Of a DNA stretch of 64,000 nucleotides, positions 1 to 11,508 are shown piece after piece; within the stretch, counting starts at the first letter, position 1; each line of letters begins with the position of its first letter. The stretch is from Chaetomium olivaceum. Lineage: Eukaryota > Ascomycota > Sordariomycetes > Sordariales > Chaetomiaceae. The stretch covers positions 248,001-312,000 of the forward strand of contig JAYWVB010000008.1 in the NCBI GenBank assembly GCA_039881045.1. The letters run 5' to 3'. A program made the position numbers and the translations under genes. The notes under the pieces are model-generated. The model saw only the letters and a program-made list of their open reading frames with translations. It was not told the origin of the DNA and searched no databases.

Positions 1-3000
1 CGAAGCGATTCAGACGGTGTTGTCCAAGAGGCTTAGCCCGGTCCGCAGCTTAACAGCTTGATGGCGAGAAGTGTTTTAAGTCACTCACCGGGCTAGGAAC
101 ATGGACTACTCTCATCTAAGCGACTTGCCGAAGGAGGCCGTGACCCTGATATAAGAATATAAAGAGTTACACACACGTCTATCTAAACACCTACTTACGG
201 TACCAACATGAAGGCCCCTAGCTGATTATACCTCCCTTGTAGGTCTATCAAACCACGGTACCTAACTACGCCATGATTCACAGTATGCTGTATCTAGAAG
301 GAAGTGGGCGGCTTTAATCATCTATTCTTACTACTTCATTGATCTTACGGCTCAAGCCAACGAATTGCTCAGCTATCTGTACCCTACCAAAACTGAATGT
401 TGGGCCCGTGAGGTGGTCTGAGACTCTGGGCCACAACGATACAACACCACTTATCAATGGCTTGTGAAGCCTTTGGAACATGACGAGTTTACCATGTGGC
501 ATGCCGAGTTATTTTATATCATAGTGCATTTATGTTTAGGTACATAGTTCAGCGGCGTGGAGAAATGTCTCGGCCCGCTTTCACGAGGTTTCCACGCGAT
601 TTTGTGACATTTGATCCATTCACGAGATCTCTGGAGAAAAGGTTCCCAGTAAGTAGCCTCCCTCTGGCCAAAAAAGAAATTTGATACACCAAAAGTAAAG
701 AGGACAAAAAGTCAGAGATTTTGTTTCACTTTGTTTTCTTGAGTTTGGGTTCGATTTGACCGAGAAATATTGCATCAAGATAGCTCTGTATACTTTGGAT
801 GTATCGTTTTTTTGCCCAGCGGGAGGGAGTTCAAATATTTCTTGTCACAATGTTGTAGCAGAGCTAAGTGAACGTCTACAGACCTATGAAGCTGAATGTT
901 CAAGAAAAAGACCGGGAGATCGGCACCGGATCACTGCTGACGTGATGCTGCATTCCTGACTCGCCTCCTGTTCATGACGCAAAAGCTGATCCTTCAATCG
1001 TTTAGGGGATTCATTCTGTCGATCATAGATGCCTCTCAGCGTAGACAAGTGTGCCTAGGGAGTGTGTGCCTACACCACATGATCGCGCTTCTCACTTCCA
1101 CGTTGCTCGACCTCCGATTTTTCACGCTCATCAACTGTGACTATTTGATGCATTTATGGTGACATGCTGTCGAGTTCCACCAGCCATCTTAGCGTATGCA
1201 TAGTCTAGAATTTTGATCATCGACGTGAGCCCGTAAAGACCCCCTGTCCCGTCCCCACCACAAAACTCCCTGAAGGCGGAGCTTTCCGCAGGCAGCAGTT
1301 CCTCGAGGACAGGGACAAGAAAGCGACGGGATTATGGTACTTCCATCGTTGTTATTTGCTGGTCTACGACCTATGCTCCGTGTTGCACCAACCCATTAAC
1401 CATTTTACACCATGCCCGTTACCTGCGGCGTTCGCCTCCCGCCGATGAGGTGGTCTACAGCCCCTTGTGCCTCCATTCTCAGTTGGGACCTGTTATTAGC
1501 CCCTATGGTAAGTACGAGCAGCTGCCTACACCAATTGACCTCCCCCACAGAGCCGGGTTGCTCTCCGTTGTGGTCAGTCGTAGGTGCATCTACCGCCCAA
1601 TGGGTGACTGCATAACCAATGAATGGTCTGGATCCGGGACCCGGCCTCAGAGGCTTGCCCTCTCCTCGCTGGGCAAACTGCTCCTACAATAACACAATCA
1701 TGGGGTAACTCCATTCCCGCTACCTTCCTATGTAGGCGTTGTCAATTCACTCACTACCTAGGACGACGACGGAGAGCTTGTGCATCGTAACTGCTAACAT
1801 CCACCGCATCTGGGCATCAACCAGGTTGCCAACCCAACCCCTTGACTACGTCACTGTTAAGAACGGCGTTGAGGGTTTCAGTGTACCCTCCTGGCAGGCT
1901 GAATGGGCGCGTGGAGAGTATGACACGCGCTCCGCAAAATGGGGTTTGATCAAGCCTTTCGTTGGGTGTGGCAGTGCCTTGCCCGCCGCTTTGTTTTCGA
2001 ATCTTACGCAGTTCGGTATAAGATGTAAGTTGTCAGGCAGTAGTAGTGCGGTTGTGGATCGGAAAGGAACACGGGAAAAAAAAACTCCGTGGCACTCAGG
2101 AATGAGACAAACGGTCCAGATGCCATTCCGGTTTTTTTCTTTTTCCTTTTTTTCTTTTTCTCTTTGACACTGGCAAGCAGGTCAAAGGCAGTACGGCACC
2201 CCTATCGGAGGCCGCCGGCCGTTTAATTGAGTTATGAGACAAAAGAACCGTGCATATGAGGCTAAAAGTCGGTTGAGTCTCTGAGGTGCCGCAGAGATGC
2301 GCCAAGGGACCTCTGACGACCTCACACTTGCCAACGTGTTATAGAAGGAGGTGATATTAAATTCTTTCTTCTTAGCCCCTCTCTTCTCATTCACTCCGGT
2401 AAGAAGCCAAGGTGTTTGACACGACTGTGACACGAGCGGGTAAAATGCTTCAGGTGTGCCGAATGCCCCCTTGCTGACATATGGATGGGTTTGTTGCCGT
2501 ATTGCCGGCCCACCTGTGGGGGGCTGAGTCGTTATGGTCATGGCCAGACTCACCCTCATCCCTGGCCGGCGGCAACTTGTTGCTGCTAATTGCGAGTTAA
2601 TTGAATTAAACTTTCAAAGACTCAAGCTACAGCAGACCGTTAAACACGCGTTAGGGGGTGTTTGTGACGCGTCGCGCCCAAATACTCAAATTTTAAGCGC
2701 GTGAGTAACTCCCGTGGCTACAGGTCAAGGCATGACGACGAGACTCGACGATGTTGCACTGGGTGTGTTGGACAGAGCCAGCAATGGAAGGTTGGCGGCG
2801 CAGCAGGTCAGAGACAATGGTTCAGTGGGATTGGCTCTCTCACCCAGTAGGATGCGAAAGAGTGGAATCGTGTCCGTTTTTGGAATCCTCTTGGCAAAAT
2901 TAGTTCAGGGCGGTGGGTTGGCGGTGGGCTTGCGGTGGGGGCAATTGGGGGCTGACCTGCCTTAGCTGCCGTCTGGAAATGAGTGAGCCCGTCCTCTCTT

Positions 3001-3150
3001 TTGGTCGTTCGTCGCCTCCTTTCAATTCTCCAAATTCTCTCCACTCTTTTTTTCTTTTCCATCGGGTGAGGTTTTCTCGCGCCTCCCTGACGACGACAAC
3101 TGCTGTTTAATATCCCAATTACGCCATGTATCGGTAGCGGACCACTCTCA
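1..3150. other. Gene-poor left margin, no supported gene
   Basis: No reading frame here shows a recognisable family or a believable exon chain. The longest open frames (for example 142 codons at 1739-2167) have no conserved motif and low-complexity ends. A T-rich pyrimidine tract lies at about 2128-2165, of the kind found in fungal promoters, but no credible gene follows it on either strand. I saw no tRNA, rRNA or clear transposon ends. Confidence 0.5.
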
Positions 3151-3179
3151 TTTTTTTGGCTTCCGGCAATTTTTTTGCT

Positions 3180-4680
3180 ATGTCTTCCAGGGGCTTCAAG
3201 TTTCCCTCTCGGTGCACTGGGTCGCTATCTATGCCTTTGCCCTGTCTCTCTATTTGGCGTTTACCTCCTTTCCTTCGGCGAGATCGCTATTTTCACAACG
3301 ACAACACCCCCGTCGAAGCTCCCATAATGCCCCGGACGCGCAACCTCCGCCAGCGACGACACCGTTAAACCCAACATTAAACTCTCCAAACGTGCCGTCG
3401 ACAACAAACGATTCCAACAAAGGCGCGGGGGATCGTGTGGAGACCCAGGACCCCCCCAAGCCCGGCCAAGTCAAGATCGTCGGCCTTGTCTTTTTTGGCC
3501 GCAGAGACCTGGTCCGCGTGCTGGATTGCTACCTAAAGGTTACTACTACCTCAACTACCTTGGCCCCCATCCCATGGTCCCATGCCGCAGAACCCCGCCG
3601 TGATTATGTTGACTAACCCCGTATAGCGCAACCTCAAAATCAACGGCGGGCTCTTGGACGAGGTCATCTTCGCCATCAACACCGACATCAAGGAAGACCT
3701 CGACTACCTCGACAACGAGCTCCTCCCCCTTCCCTTACTACCGCAAGTTTACGGCCGAAGAAGAAGTTACCTCGGCCAGTGGTTGGCCGTCAACGAGCGC
3801 GACACAATCTATGTCAAGATTGATGACGATGTCGTTTTCATCGAGGATGATACTATAGGCGATGTCGTCCGGCCCCTCATCGAGGAACCCTTCCTACTTC
3901 GCCGTTTCGGCCAATGTGGTAAACAACCCCGCCCTGTCATGGGTGCACTACCACCTGGGCGCTTTTGAGCCCTACTGGCCGAAATGAAGAAGCCCTGGAC
4001 CTCTTCCTCGAAATCCAGCTGGCGCGCCTCCGAGCTCCCTGCGTACAAAGGCCCCCCGATGGCCCCAGCGACTTCAATATCGACGGCTCAACCCCTGCCC
4101 CTTTCCCCGGCCACCGATGGCTCCCGTTCGCCACGAGAATAAGGGCGAATACGAAGACCCCACGAAATTTCCCGCTTCGACACTCACATACGACGCTCAC
4201 GGCCCATCCCTGGACAACTGGGCCACCGCTGCCCAACTCCATTATTCCTTCCTCCAACATCTGGAAAACAACGAGACTTCGCTTTACAAGTTTGGAATCT
4301 GGGATTACCACTACGCCCGCATCAGCATCAACTTCATCGCCTTGCGCGGAGGGGACATCATGGACGCGTATCCGTTTCCCTACAAGGACGACGAGAAGTT
4401 CCTGACGTGGAACACGCCAAGAAGATTGGGAAGCACGTCGTTGTGGCGGGTGATGGCCTTGCCGTGCATTATGCGTTCCGGCCACAGCGGAGGGCACACG
4501 AAGGACACGGCATCACGGATACGGACGTGTTGGGCGATACACACATATGCCAAGGAGATGGTTTGCCCGTTCCCGAAGAGGCAGGTGAAGGCTTCACCGC
4601 TGCTGAGGCCAGAGGAAAAGAGAAGGAGGAAAGGACCAGGGAGGAGCAGGTGATGGTAGTGTATTTTTTTTAGGGATATG
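3180..4680 (+). pseudogene. Glycosyltransferase-like protein, multiply frameshifted
   Basis: Translated pieces from all three forward frames join into one protein of a fungal membrane-anchored glycosyltransferase-like family. An N-terminal hydrophobic segment (about 3205-3270) is followed by a Ser/Pro/Thr-rich stem. The core begins with KIVGLVFFGRRDLVRVLDCY, continues after a probable intron (about 3539-3627, acceptor GTATAG) with DEVIFAINTDIKEDLDYLD, and contains YVKIDDDVVFIEDDTI near 3810. The DDD is a DxD-type metal/nucleotide-sugar motif. Later pieces read NNPALSWVHYHLGAFEPYW, PGHRWLPFA and KFGIWDYHYARISINFIALR. I count about eight frame changes between 3730 and 4540, plus an in-frame TGA near 3990. 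Several fall in short C or G runs. The density is far higher than elsewhere in the window, so I call a pseudogene, although assembly error may add to it. Sugar donor and acceptor are unknown. Confidence 0.6.
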
Positions 4681-5480
4681 ATAACTAATTGGAGAACCTG
4701 CGGGGACTGACTCGAGGTCATGTACAATATGGAGTTGGAATATGATCTTCTAGACCTAAGCACATGCCAAGCCGTTGCTACTGCACTAAGTTCTGTTAGG
4801 GAGTTGCCCAACTACCTGAGACTGCTTTCTGTCCTCCTGACGCTGCCATGCTACCCGATGGACCCTCGCTGTGTCCACCGTGGGCCATACCCCAACATGT
4901 GACGCAGAGTTGCTGCCCCGCACAATGCCGACCCCCCTCTCCAATCGTTGCTCTCCGCTCGCGTGCCCCCTGCGGCCATCCGCCGTGACCCGGTCACCGG
5001 TGCTTCCCCAGGTTTGTTGTTTCACATTCCGAAGCTTTATTTATACAACATTCTTTTCACCTCAACCTTCACCTCGCCTCCCCTCCGGATTCTTGGGCTA
5101 CCTAGAATCCTGGGGATTGGTGATAGCCTTCCTTCCCGCCTCTTCCCCTTTTCAATTTATTTTACCTCACCAACTGACTGACTCAGCCCATCATGAAACC
5201 CCGATTCTCGCGCGCCTTACACTGGCGGCAACCGCCCTCCTTTACCCCCCAATGCCGTGCACAAAACAGCCGGCAACGTACGTTCTTCCCCAACCCAACC
5301 TGAACTGAGCCAATCACCACTCTTCCCCATTCCAAATCACCCCCCCCTTCCTCATACCAATCACCGCCCGCCATACCATACCATCCCATCCCATACCGTC
5401 CGTTACCCCACGAACCAACTAACCCACCTGCCCAGTCCTCCCCTTCACCATCCCGCCCCTCCCGCTCGGCCCATCACCCC
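4681..5480. other. Intergenic, C-rich simple sequence
   Basis: No gene is supported. From about 5330 to 5400 the plus strand is C-rich with CATACC/CATCCC-type near-repeats, just before the glycosidase relic. It may be promoter sequence of that gene. Confidence 0.4.
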
Positions 5481-5489
5481 TGGCGGCTG

Positions 5490-7607
5490 GCTCCGCGGCG
5501 AGCTGCAGACCATGGCCGCCGGCCTGGCCGGCCACGAGCACGACTTCTACCCCTACGTGACCGACTCCAATGCTGGCGGGTCGACCGACTACAGCGTGCT
5601 CAACGAGCGCCTGCCCTACTGGTTCAACGGGCTCGTCCCGCTGGCGTATGTGCTAGACGAGCGGCTGAAGCGCCAGCACGGGTGGCGAGGTGCTGCGGCG
5701 GCAAGGGGCGGACGGCTGATTGGCCCCGAGGCGAAGGGGCGGATCGGAATTTCTGGGGAGGACGCCGTTCTTGCTGGGCTGACGCAGTTGGCCGAGGGAA
5801 TGCGACGGCTGGCATGGGTGGTGGTGGATGCGGCGTGAGGTATTTTAGGCTGGCGCATGAGATCTGCGGAATGAGGGGAGGGGTATACGCAGTGTGAATG
5901 GAATCCGGTGGATTGTTCGTGGGACAGGTCAGGTGCATGATACGATAATGGTGGTGCAATGGTTGTTGGAGAATGCGAGATGAAGGCAAGGATGAGGTGT
6001 TGTTGTGGAGACGATGGATATGCTTATGATATGTCCAAGTTTAAGTGGGAGGATTGGTATACGGAGGGAAGTATGAGAAGGTTATTGAGAATCCGTCGAC
6101 GAATAACGCCCTGTTTCCTTATATCACGGGGTTAACGTCGGCAGGGTAAGTCTTGTCCTCGATAACTTTCCATTCACCCGACGCAGCGTAATTAACCAGA
6201 ACGCAGGTCTCAAATCGAGCGCGGTCATTCGACGATTCACTCACCGCAGTCACCTCCTCAACTCAACCTTCAATGCTGTGGACTGGACCTTCAAGTACAA
6301 GGGCGCCGCCTCGGGCACTATCCTCGCGGATGAGATTCACGGACCTCGCGCCTTTCATGGGCTCCGAGCTTTGCACTGCCGTTGAAACAGGCTACTCGCT
6401 CGCCTACCTTTACCATGCCCTCGGTACCAACTCCTTCGCCGACCGCGCCGAGCTCGTCATCTTCAACGCTCTTCCTACCATGGTTAGCCACGATATGTGG
6501 TCACACCAGTACATGACACGACCCAACGGACCATGGGCCCTGAATCAAAACCGACTGCCATCGCTGTTCACCACGGCTAACGGTGTTGCCACCATCTTTG
6601 GCCTGGAACCCCAGTACCCTTGCTGCACCGTCAACTTCCCTCAGGGATACCCCAAATTCCTGGCCAACAGCTGGGGGAGAGCCGACAAAGGTCTTGTTCA
6701 CGCCCTGTTGAGCCCGTCAACCGTTGACACGACCATCCCGAAAATCGGAAGGGTGGTGGTCAAGTGCGAGACAGAGTACCCCTTTTCGAACCGCCTGCGG
6801 TACATCGTCAGTGCCGAGTCGGACTTTGATCTCTACCTGCGCTTCCCCTCGTGGGGCGTGCTCTCCAAGTCGTTCCTGTCGCTTTCGGCCGACGGTGCTG
6901 CGGTGGAAAGCCTTCCCATGTCGCCGAACTCAGACACCGGGTTGCTCCGCGTGTCAGTGCCGAAGGGGGAGTCGATGTTGGAATATTACATTGACTCCGC
7001 CGTTCGTGTGGAACAGAGAGAAAGGGCGGACGGTGCGGTGTCTGTCTATGTTGGGAATGTTTTGTACGCCCTGGATGTCGGGGCAGTATCACTACTACAC
7101 TTCCTCATAGATATTGGGACCTTCGCGGGGAAGGCACAGAAGAATTCTCTCAATATGAGAATGTCAAGGACAACTACTACAACTTTACGAAGCCGGTAAG
7201 TGGCGACTGGAGTGTCTTAGAGATTGACTCGCTTACTGACCCAACAGTGGAACGTCGCCATCGACCCTTCAACCATCGAATATCACCGCGGCAATGCCGA
7301 CACCGGCATACAACGAGGATTCAGCGCTCTTGAAGCCGACAGGGGACCCACCAACTATCTCACAGTCCAAGGATGCGAGATCGACTGGCCAGTTCGAGAG
7401 GGTGTTGCGCCGGATGTGCCCCCGAAAAACCCCGCGTGTGTGACCGAGAGGCAGACGTACAGGATGATCCCGTATGGGCTTGCAAAGATTCATATGTCGG
7501 AGTTGCCGGTGATCAAGCCTTCGAGGCGGCGGGGTACTAAATCAGTACCAGAGAAGATGAGTGCTACCGAGGGTGCGGTTGACCCTGACGGTCTGGGTGA
7601 TCTTTAG
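5490..7607 (+). pseudogene. GH127 (DUF1680) glycosidase relic, likely beta-L-arabinofuranosidase family
   Basis: The family is clear from GGWLRGELQTMAAGLAGHEH and STDYSVLNERLPYWFNGL at the start and from MGSELCTAVETGYSLAYLYH and PQYPCCTVNFPQGYPK in the core. In characterised GH127 enzymes the Glu and Cys of the E-x-C motif and a Cys-Cys pair bind zinc, with one Cys acting as nucleophile. All are kept here. Two introns remain recognisable: about 6146-6206 (between NVG and GLKSSAVIRRF) and 7196-7247. The reading frame is broken. After RRQGAD-G the expected Trp is a TGA near 5731. The frame shifts there, again near 6325 (between SGTILADE and RFTDLAPFMGS) and again near 7085. The stretch 5840-6140 keeps only fragments such as VQWLLENA. 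A functional enzyme would split L-arabinofuranosyl units from plant polymers. This copy looks dead. Confidence 0.75.
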
Positions 7608-7639
7608 AATGGGCTCTTTAATCTAGATCTAATATCTTT

Positions 7640-8045
7640 GCATCATAACCGTTATCTCACTTGGTGGTACAAGACAGGAACGGTTACTACGGTGCCAAAG
7701 TTATGACTGTGGCAAATGAGACATCTGCTCGGTGGGGTCAAACAAGGTACAGAAAGGTCGGACGAAGAGCTCATCGCGTCTCTGGAAGCGACCGAGTCGG
7801 AAACAGTCTTCCATTCCACAACCTTCGCTGTCCCACCCTCCGACTTTTTACATTACAGCTGCAGTGATGCAACGACACGATAGGTGGCGATCCAGCGATA
7901 CGACCCTGAACCGCTCCAAGACCCCAACTTCACCTCCAAGCACGCCTGGCCAGACCCAATTGCCGGCTTCCAGCGACCCCGACCCACTGTTGATGCCGAT
8001 CCCGCTACTTCCGCTGATCGATGCGACATCTGAGCACCGGACATC
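7640..8045 (+). pseudogene. Unrecognised coding-like fragment
   Basis: Two forward-frame pieces read like true protein: SDEELIASLEATESETVFHS followed by TTFAVPPSDFLHY, and after a frame break VAIQRYDPEPLQDPNFTSKH then AWPDPIAGFQRPRPTVDAD. The composition and the Trp/Pro/Asp pattern look coding, but I do not recognise the family. No start codon fits. It may be part of a neighbouring decayed gene or a separate relic. Confidence 0.3.
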
Positions 8046-8451
8046 TGCGGGGAAGCCCTAAAAGGAAGGTAAACTCAACGCCAAAGCTCACCTTTCCCAG
8101 TTTACCCTGGTTCCCCGGATCGACTGATTGGTGGAAACGCCTCAGAATCCACATTACGAACCGACGCAGTCACCTTCGCACGAGCGAAGGATAACCACTG
8201 GCAAGGAGGCAAGGTCGCAGCGTTACCGTCATCGTGCGACTCAAGCCACCCCGCCCCTCGATAGGCACGACAGCCGATCGTCGGTGTGTCCAATGCCCCG
8301 AGGAAGCACCGTTATGCGCGGGGAACAAGGGCCCTTCGGCGAGCAAGTCCCGAGGCAACGGTTTTCCCCAAATATGCATGTCTATCCCTTTTCCCCGAGG
8401 GGGTTGCAGACTAGGTCGTACATTATTGTTCGAAAGTGAAACCGCGCCACG

Positions 8452-10007
8452 ATGGTGACGAAAGGATTTTGGAAGAGGCGCTCCCTCCGGGTGCCTGACG
8501 ACCAGCGGACTAAGGCGGCGGAGCTCACCCTGCGAGAATCGATATACCCAATCAGCCTGGTCACCATCCTCTTTTTCCTCTGGGGGTTCAGTTACGGCCT
8601 GCTCGACACGCTCAACAAGCATTTCCAGGAGACGCTGGACATTGATAAGACACGATCATCCGGGTTGCAAGCAGCATACTTTGGGTGGGTGTTCCATGCT
8701 CTAGCATCTTTGACGGTAACGCCGAATGGCTGCTGACATTGACCAGCGCATACCCCCTCGCTTCCCTCGGACACGCAGCATGGATTCTCCGGCACTTTGG
8801 CTACCGCGCCGTCTTCATCTGGGGCCTGTTCCTGTACGGCCTCGGCGCGCTGCTCGCGATCCCCGCCATCATCAATAAGTCGTTTGCTGGTTTCTGCGTC
8901 TGCATCTTCATCATCGGTAACGGGCTCGGCTCGCTCGAGACAGCGGCCAACCCGTACATCACTGGTAATTCCCTCTTCACATCCCCGCTCCCATCCACCC
9001 TCTCCAGGATCCATCACTGACAAACAATTCCCACGCCTCTGCGGGCCCCCCAAATTCTCCGAAATCCGCATCAACATCGCCCAAGCCTTCAACGGCATCG
9101 GCACCGTCGTCGCGCCCGTGCTCGGCTCCTACGTCTTCTTCAACTTCGACGACGAGTCCGCCCTGCGCAACGTCCAGTGGGTCTACCTCGCCATCGCCTG
9201 CTTCGTCTACCTGCTCGCCATCGTCTTCTTCCTCTCCACCATCCCCGAGATCACCGATGCCGACATGGCCTTCCAGGCTGCCGAGACCCACGCGGGCGCG
9301 CAGGACAAGCCGTTCCGGAAACAGTATCGCTTATTCCACGCGGCGTTTGCGCAGTTTTGCTATACCGGTGCGCAGGTCGCGATCGCGGGGTATTTTATTA
9401 ATTACGTGACGGAGACGAGGCCGGATACGGATTCAGCGTTGGCGTCGAAGTTTTTGGCTGGGTCGCAGGCGGGTTTGCAATTGGCAGGTTTGGGGGCGCT
9501 GCGCTGATGCATTTTGTGAAGCCGCGCAAGGTGTTTCTGGTGTTTATGGCCATGTGTATTGTGTTCGCTGCGCCGGCGATCACGCAGCGCGGGAATACGG
9601 GCATGAGCATGTTGTTTGTGGTCATGCTGTTCGAGAGTATCTGCTTCCCGACCATTGTGGCGTTGGGCATGCGTGGTTTGGGAAGGCATACCAAGCGGGG
9701 GTCGGGCTGGATCGTCGGTGGTGTGCTGGGCGGTGCTTGTGTGCCGCCGCTGATGGGTGTGGCGGCTGACAGGCATGGGACCGGGTTCTCGATGATTGTG
9801 CCCACAATGTTCTTCGTGGCGGCCGGGACATATGCGGTGGCGGTCAACTTTGTGCCGGCGTATCGCGATACTGTGGATGCGTTCTCGACTACGGAGGTTG
9901 GGTTGCGGGAACGGGATGAGGATGCGGTGGTGGGTGGAGGGAGCGCAGGGGATATCAAGGGGGCAAGCGGGGAGAACCCAGATGTGGCCAACGTGGAGAA
10001 AGTTTGA
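8452..10007 (+). CDS. FHS/fucose-permease-type MFS sugar transporter (one frameshift)
   Basis: This is a 12-TM major facilitator of the fucose:H+ symporter group, expected to carry a sugar across the plasma membrane. The start ATG at 8452 is followed by ISLVTILFFLWGFSYGLLDT (TM1). Exon 1 ends at 8684 and a 62-base intron (acceptor 8746) restores F-G-AYPLASLGHAAWILRHFGYR. The family mark GLGSLETAANPYIT lies at the end of exon 2 (8964). The next intron is uncertain: splicing at 9007 keeps the frame but inserts about 11 residues before CGPPKFSEIRINIAQAF. Near 9472 a one-base deletion shifts the frame, and the conserved sequence resumes as FAIGRFGGAALMHFVKPRK to the stop at 10005-10007. Exon lengths sum to 3n+2, which agrees with one lost base. 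It lies beside a GH127 relic and an alcohol dehydrogenase, a carbohydrate-use context. Confidence 0.75.
8685..8746 (+). other. Intron 1 of the FHS transporter
   Basis: GTGGGT donor, GCTGACAT branch region and GACCAG acceptor. Removal joins YFG to AYPLASLG in frame, as the family requires. Confidence 0.7.
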
Positions 10008-10209
10008 TATGTAGTGGGAGATACCTTGAGGAGGGGGCACGTATGAGGTAGTCAATGACAATTGTCCCTTGGGATGGCTATAAGGGATATTCCGGAAGAC
10101 TTTTGATAGATGGGACGTGTAACTATTGCTCCCGCGACAGCCCAAGACCAAAGCCCAAATGCAATATTCTGCCATCATCCACAGCCAACCCTGCTACTCG
10201 AGCTACAAC

Positions 10210-11508
10210 TCAGAACTCAATGATCGGTTTGATAACCTCGGTACCCATGTTAGTCACAACTCGACGCAAAGCAGCGGAAGCAAGCCTTACTGTTCCATTC
10301 TTCATATCGGAGACGGCCTTCTCAAAGTCGGCAACGGGATATACCTTGCTGATCTTCTCAACTGGGAACCTCCCCTGTCTGTGGAGGTCGATAAGCTTGG
10401 GTATGAACTGTTGGCTGTTAGTAAATGCGTATTCAAGGGGAAGGCAGGGCTTCAACCTCCGGCGGGTGGGAGTCCCCTTCGGCAACGCTGATCCACGTTT
10501 TCTTGTACCCGAAGAAAAGACCAACGTCTACACTGATTTTCTCCTCTCTTGGTGGCGCCCCAACCGACGCCGCTGTTCCACAGTAGGCCAGGCAGTCAAG
10601 CATCTGCTCGACAACCGAAGAGACCCCAGTGGTGTCTACGGCAAAGCCCACCCCCAACCCCCCGGTCAGCCTCTTCAGCTCGTCCACAACACTACCTTGG
10701 ATTGTTGACGAGTTTATGACATGTGTGGCACCGAGCTCTTTCGCCAATGCGAGCTTTTTCTCCACGATGTCTATGGCGATGATCTGCTTGGCTGGAATTG
10801 TTGCCGCAGCCATGATCGCCGCAAACCCCACGCTGCCCGCGCCAAACACTGCCACAGTTTGGTCCGGCTTGGGCTTGAAGATGTTGAAAATGGTTCCTGC
10901 CCCGGTCTGGTAACCGCAGCCCATTGGGGCGTAAATCGCCATGTCCTGCGGGTACGGGCATTTGACCAGACAATTCTCGTGCACCGCTGAAAACCGGGCA
11001 AACGACCGACTGCCCAAAGAACTGGCTCCGAACGGGTCGACCGTCCGAGAGCCTGGCAGGACTGCTACCGTCTGATCGTCGAATACCAGTCAGGTTGAGC
11101 GGTATAAACTGGGTGCATCGGCTGAACTGGTCCTCTCGGCAGTGAGAACACTCTCCACAAGCGGCAAAGGAGAGCAATACAGAGTCACCGACTTGGAGTG
11201 ACTTGTCCTTGACGCCGGAGCCAATGGTCCGTATAATGCCAGCTCCTTCATGCCCGGCAATGGCCGGGAACTCTGTAAGGGGACCGAGACCACCCTGCTG
11301 GAGGTAGAAGTCCTGAGATTGGCAGCAGTTAGTGACGACGGTCAGGTGAACGGAACTGTTTGACACATACTGTGTGACAAACGCCCGAGTATTTCATCTC
11401 GACTAGTACCTCATCTGGCCTCAAGTCTTGAATGGTGACCGGGGTCATCACAAAATCGCCTCCCGGTGTGTCGACCACGAGGGCATCGGTTTGGAGAGGC
11501 AGTTGCAT
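10210..11508 (-). CDS. Zinc-dependent alcohol dehydrogenase (MDR family), one frameshift
   Basis: This is a medium-chain NAD(P)-dependent alcohol dehydrogenase, probably of the aryl/benzyl-alcohol group. Three exons (11508-11371, 11312-10457, 10407-10210) give about 396 residues. The catalytic zinc ligands are Cys in SGVCHT-D and His in GHEGAG; the structural zinc loop is CGECSHCREDQFSRC. The nucleotide-binding turn reads VAVFGAGSVGFAA. The first intron (GTATGT..CTCAG) joins CHT to DFYLQQGG. The second has an unusual GTTGAA donor but a good TTACTAAC branch site and joins HPPE to FIPKLIDL. One extra base near 11005 shifts FFGQS- into SFARFSAVHENCLVK; the exon sum of 3n+1 confirms an insertion. 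Start chosen at 11508 because MQLPLQTDALVV is the first Met before the conserved strand. Substrate unknown. Confidence 0.75.

Noticed and set aside
1739..2167. 142-codon open frame on the plus strand
   Set aside because: No domain, no exon partners, and the end runs into a poly-pyrimidine tract translated as Phe/Ser repeats.
10629..10913. Plus-strand open frame opposite the alcohol dehydrogenase
   Set aside because: Antisense of a conserved coding region with clear zinc and NAD motifs on the minus strand.
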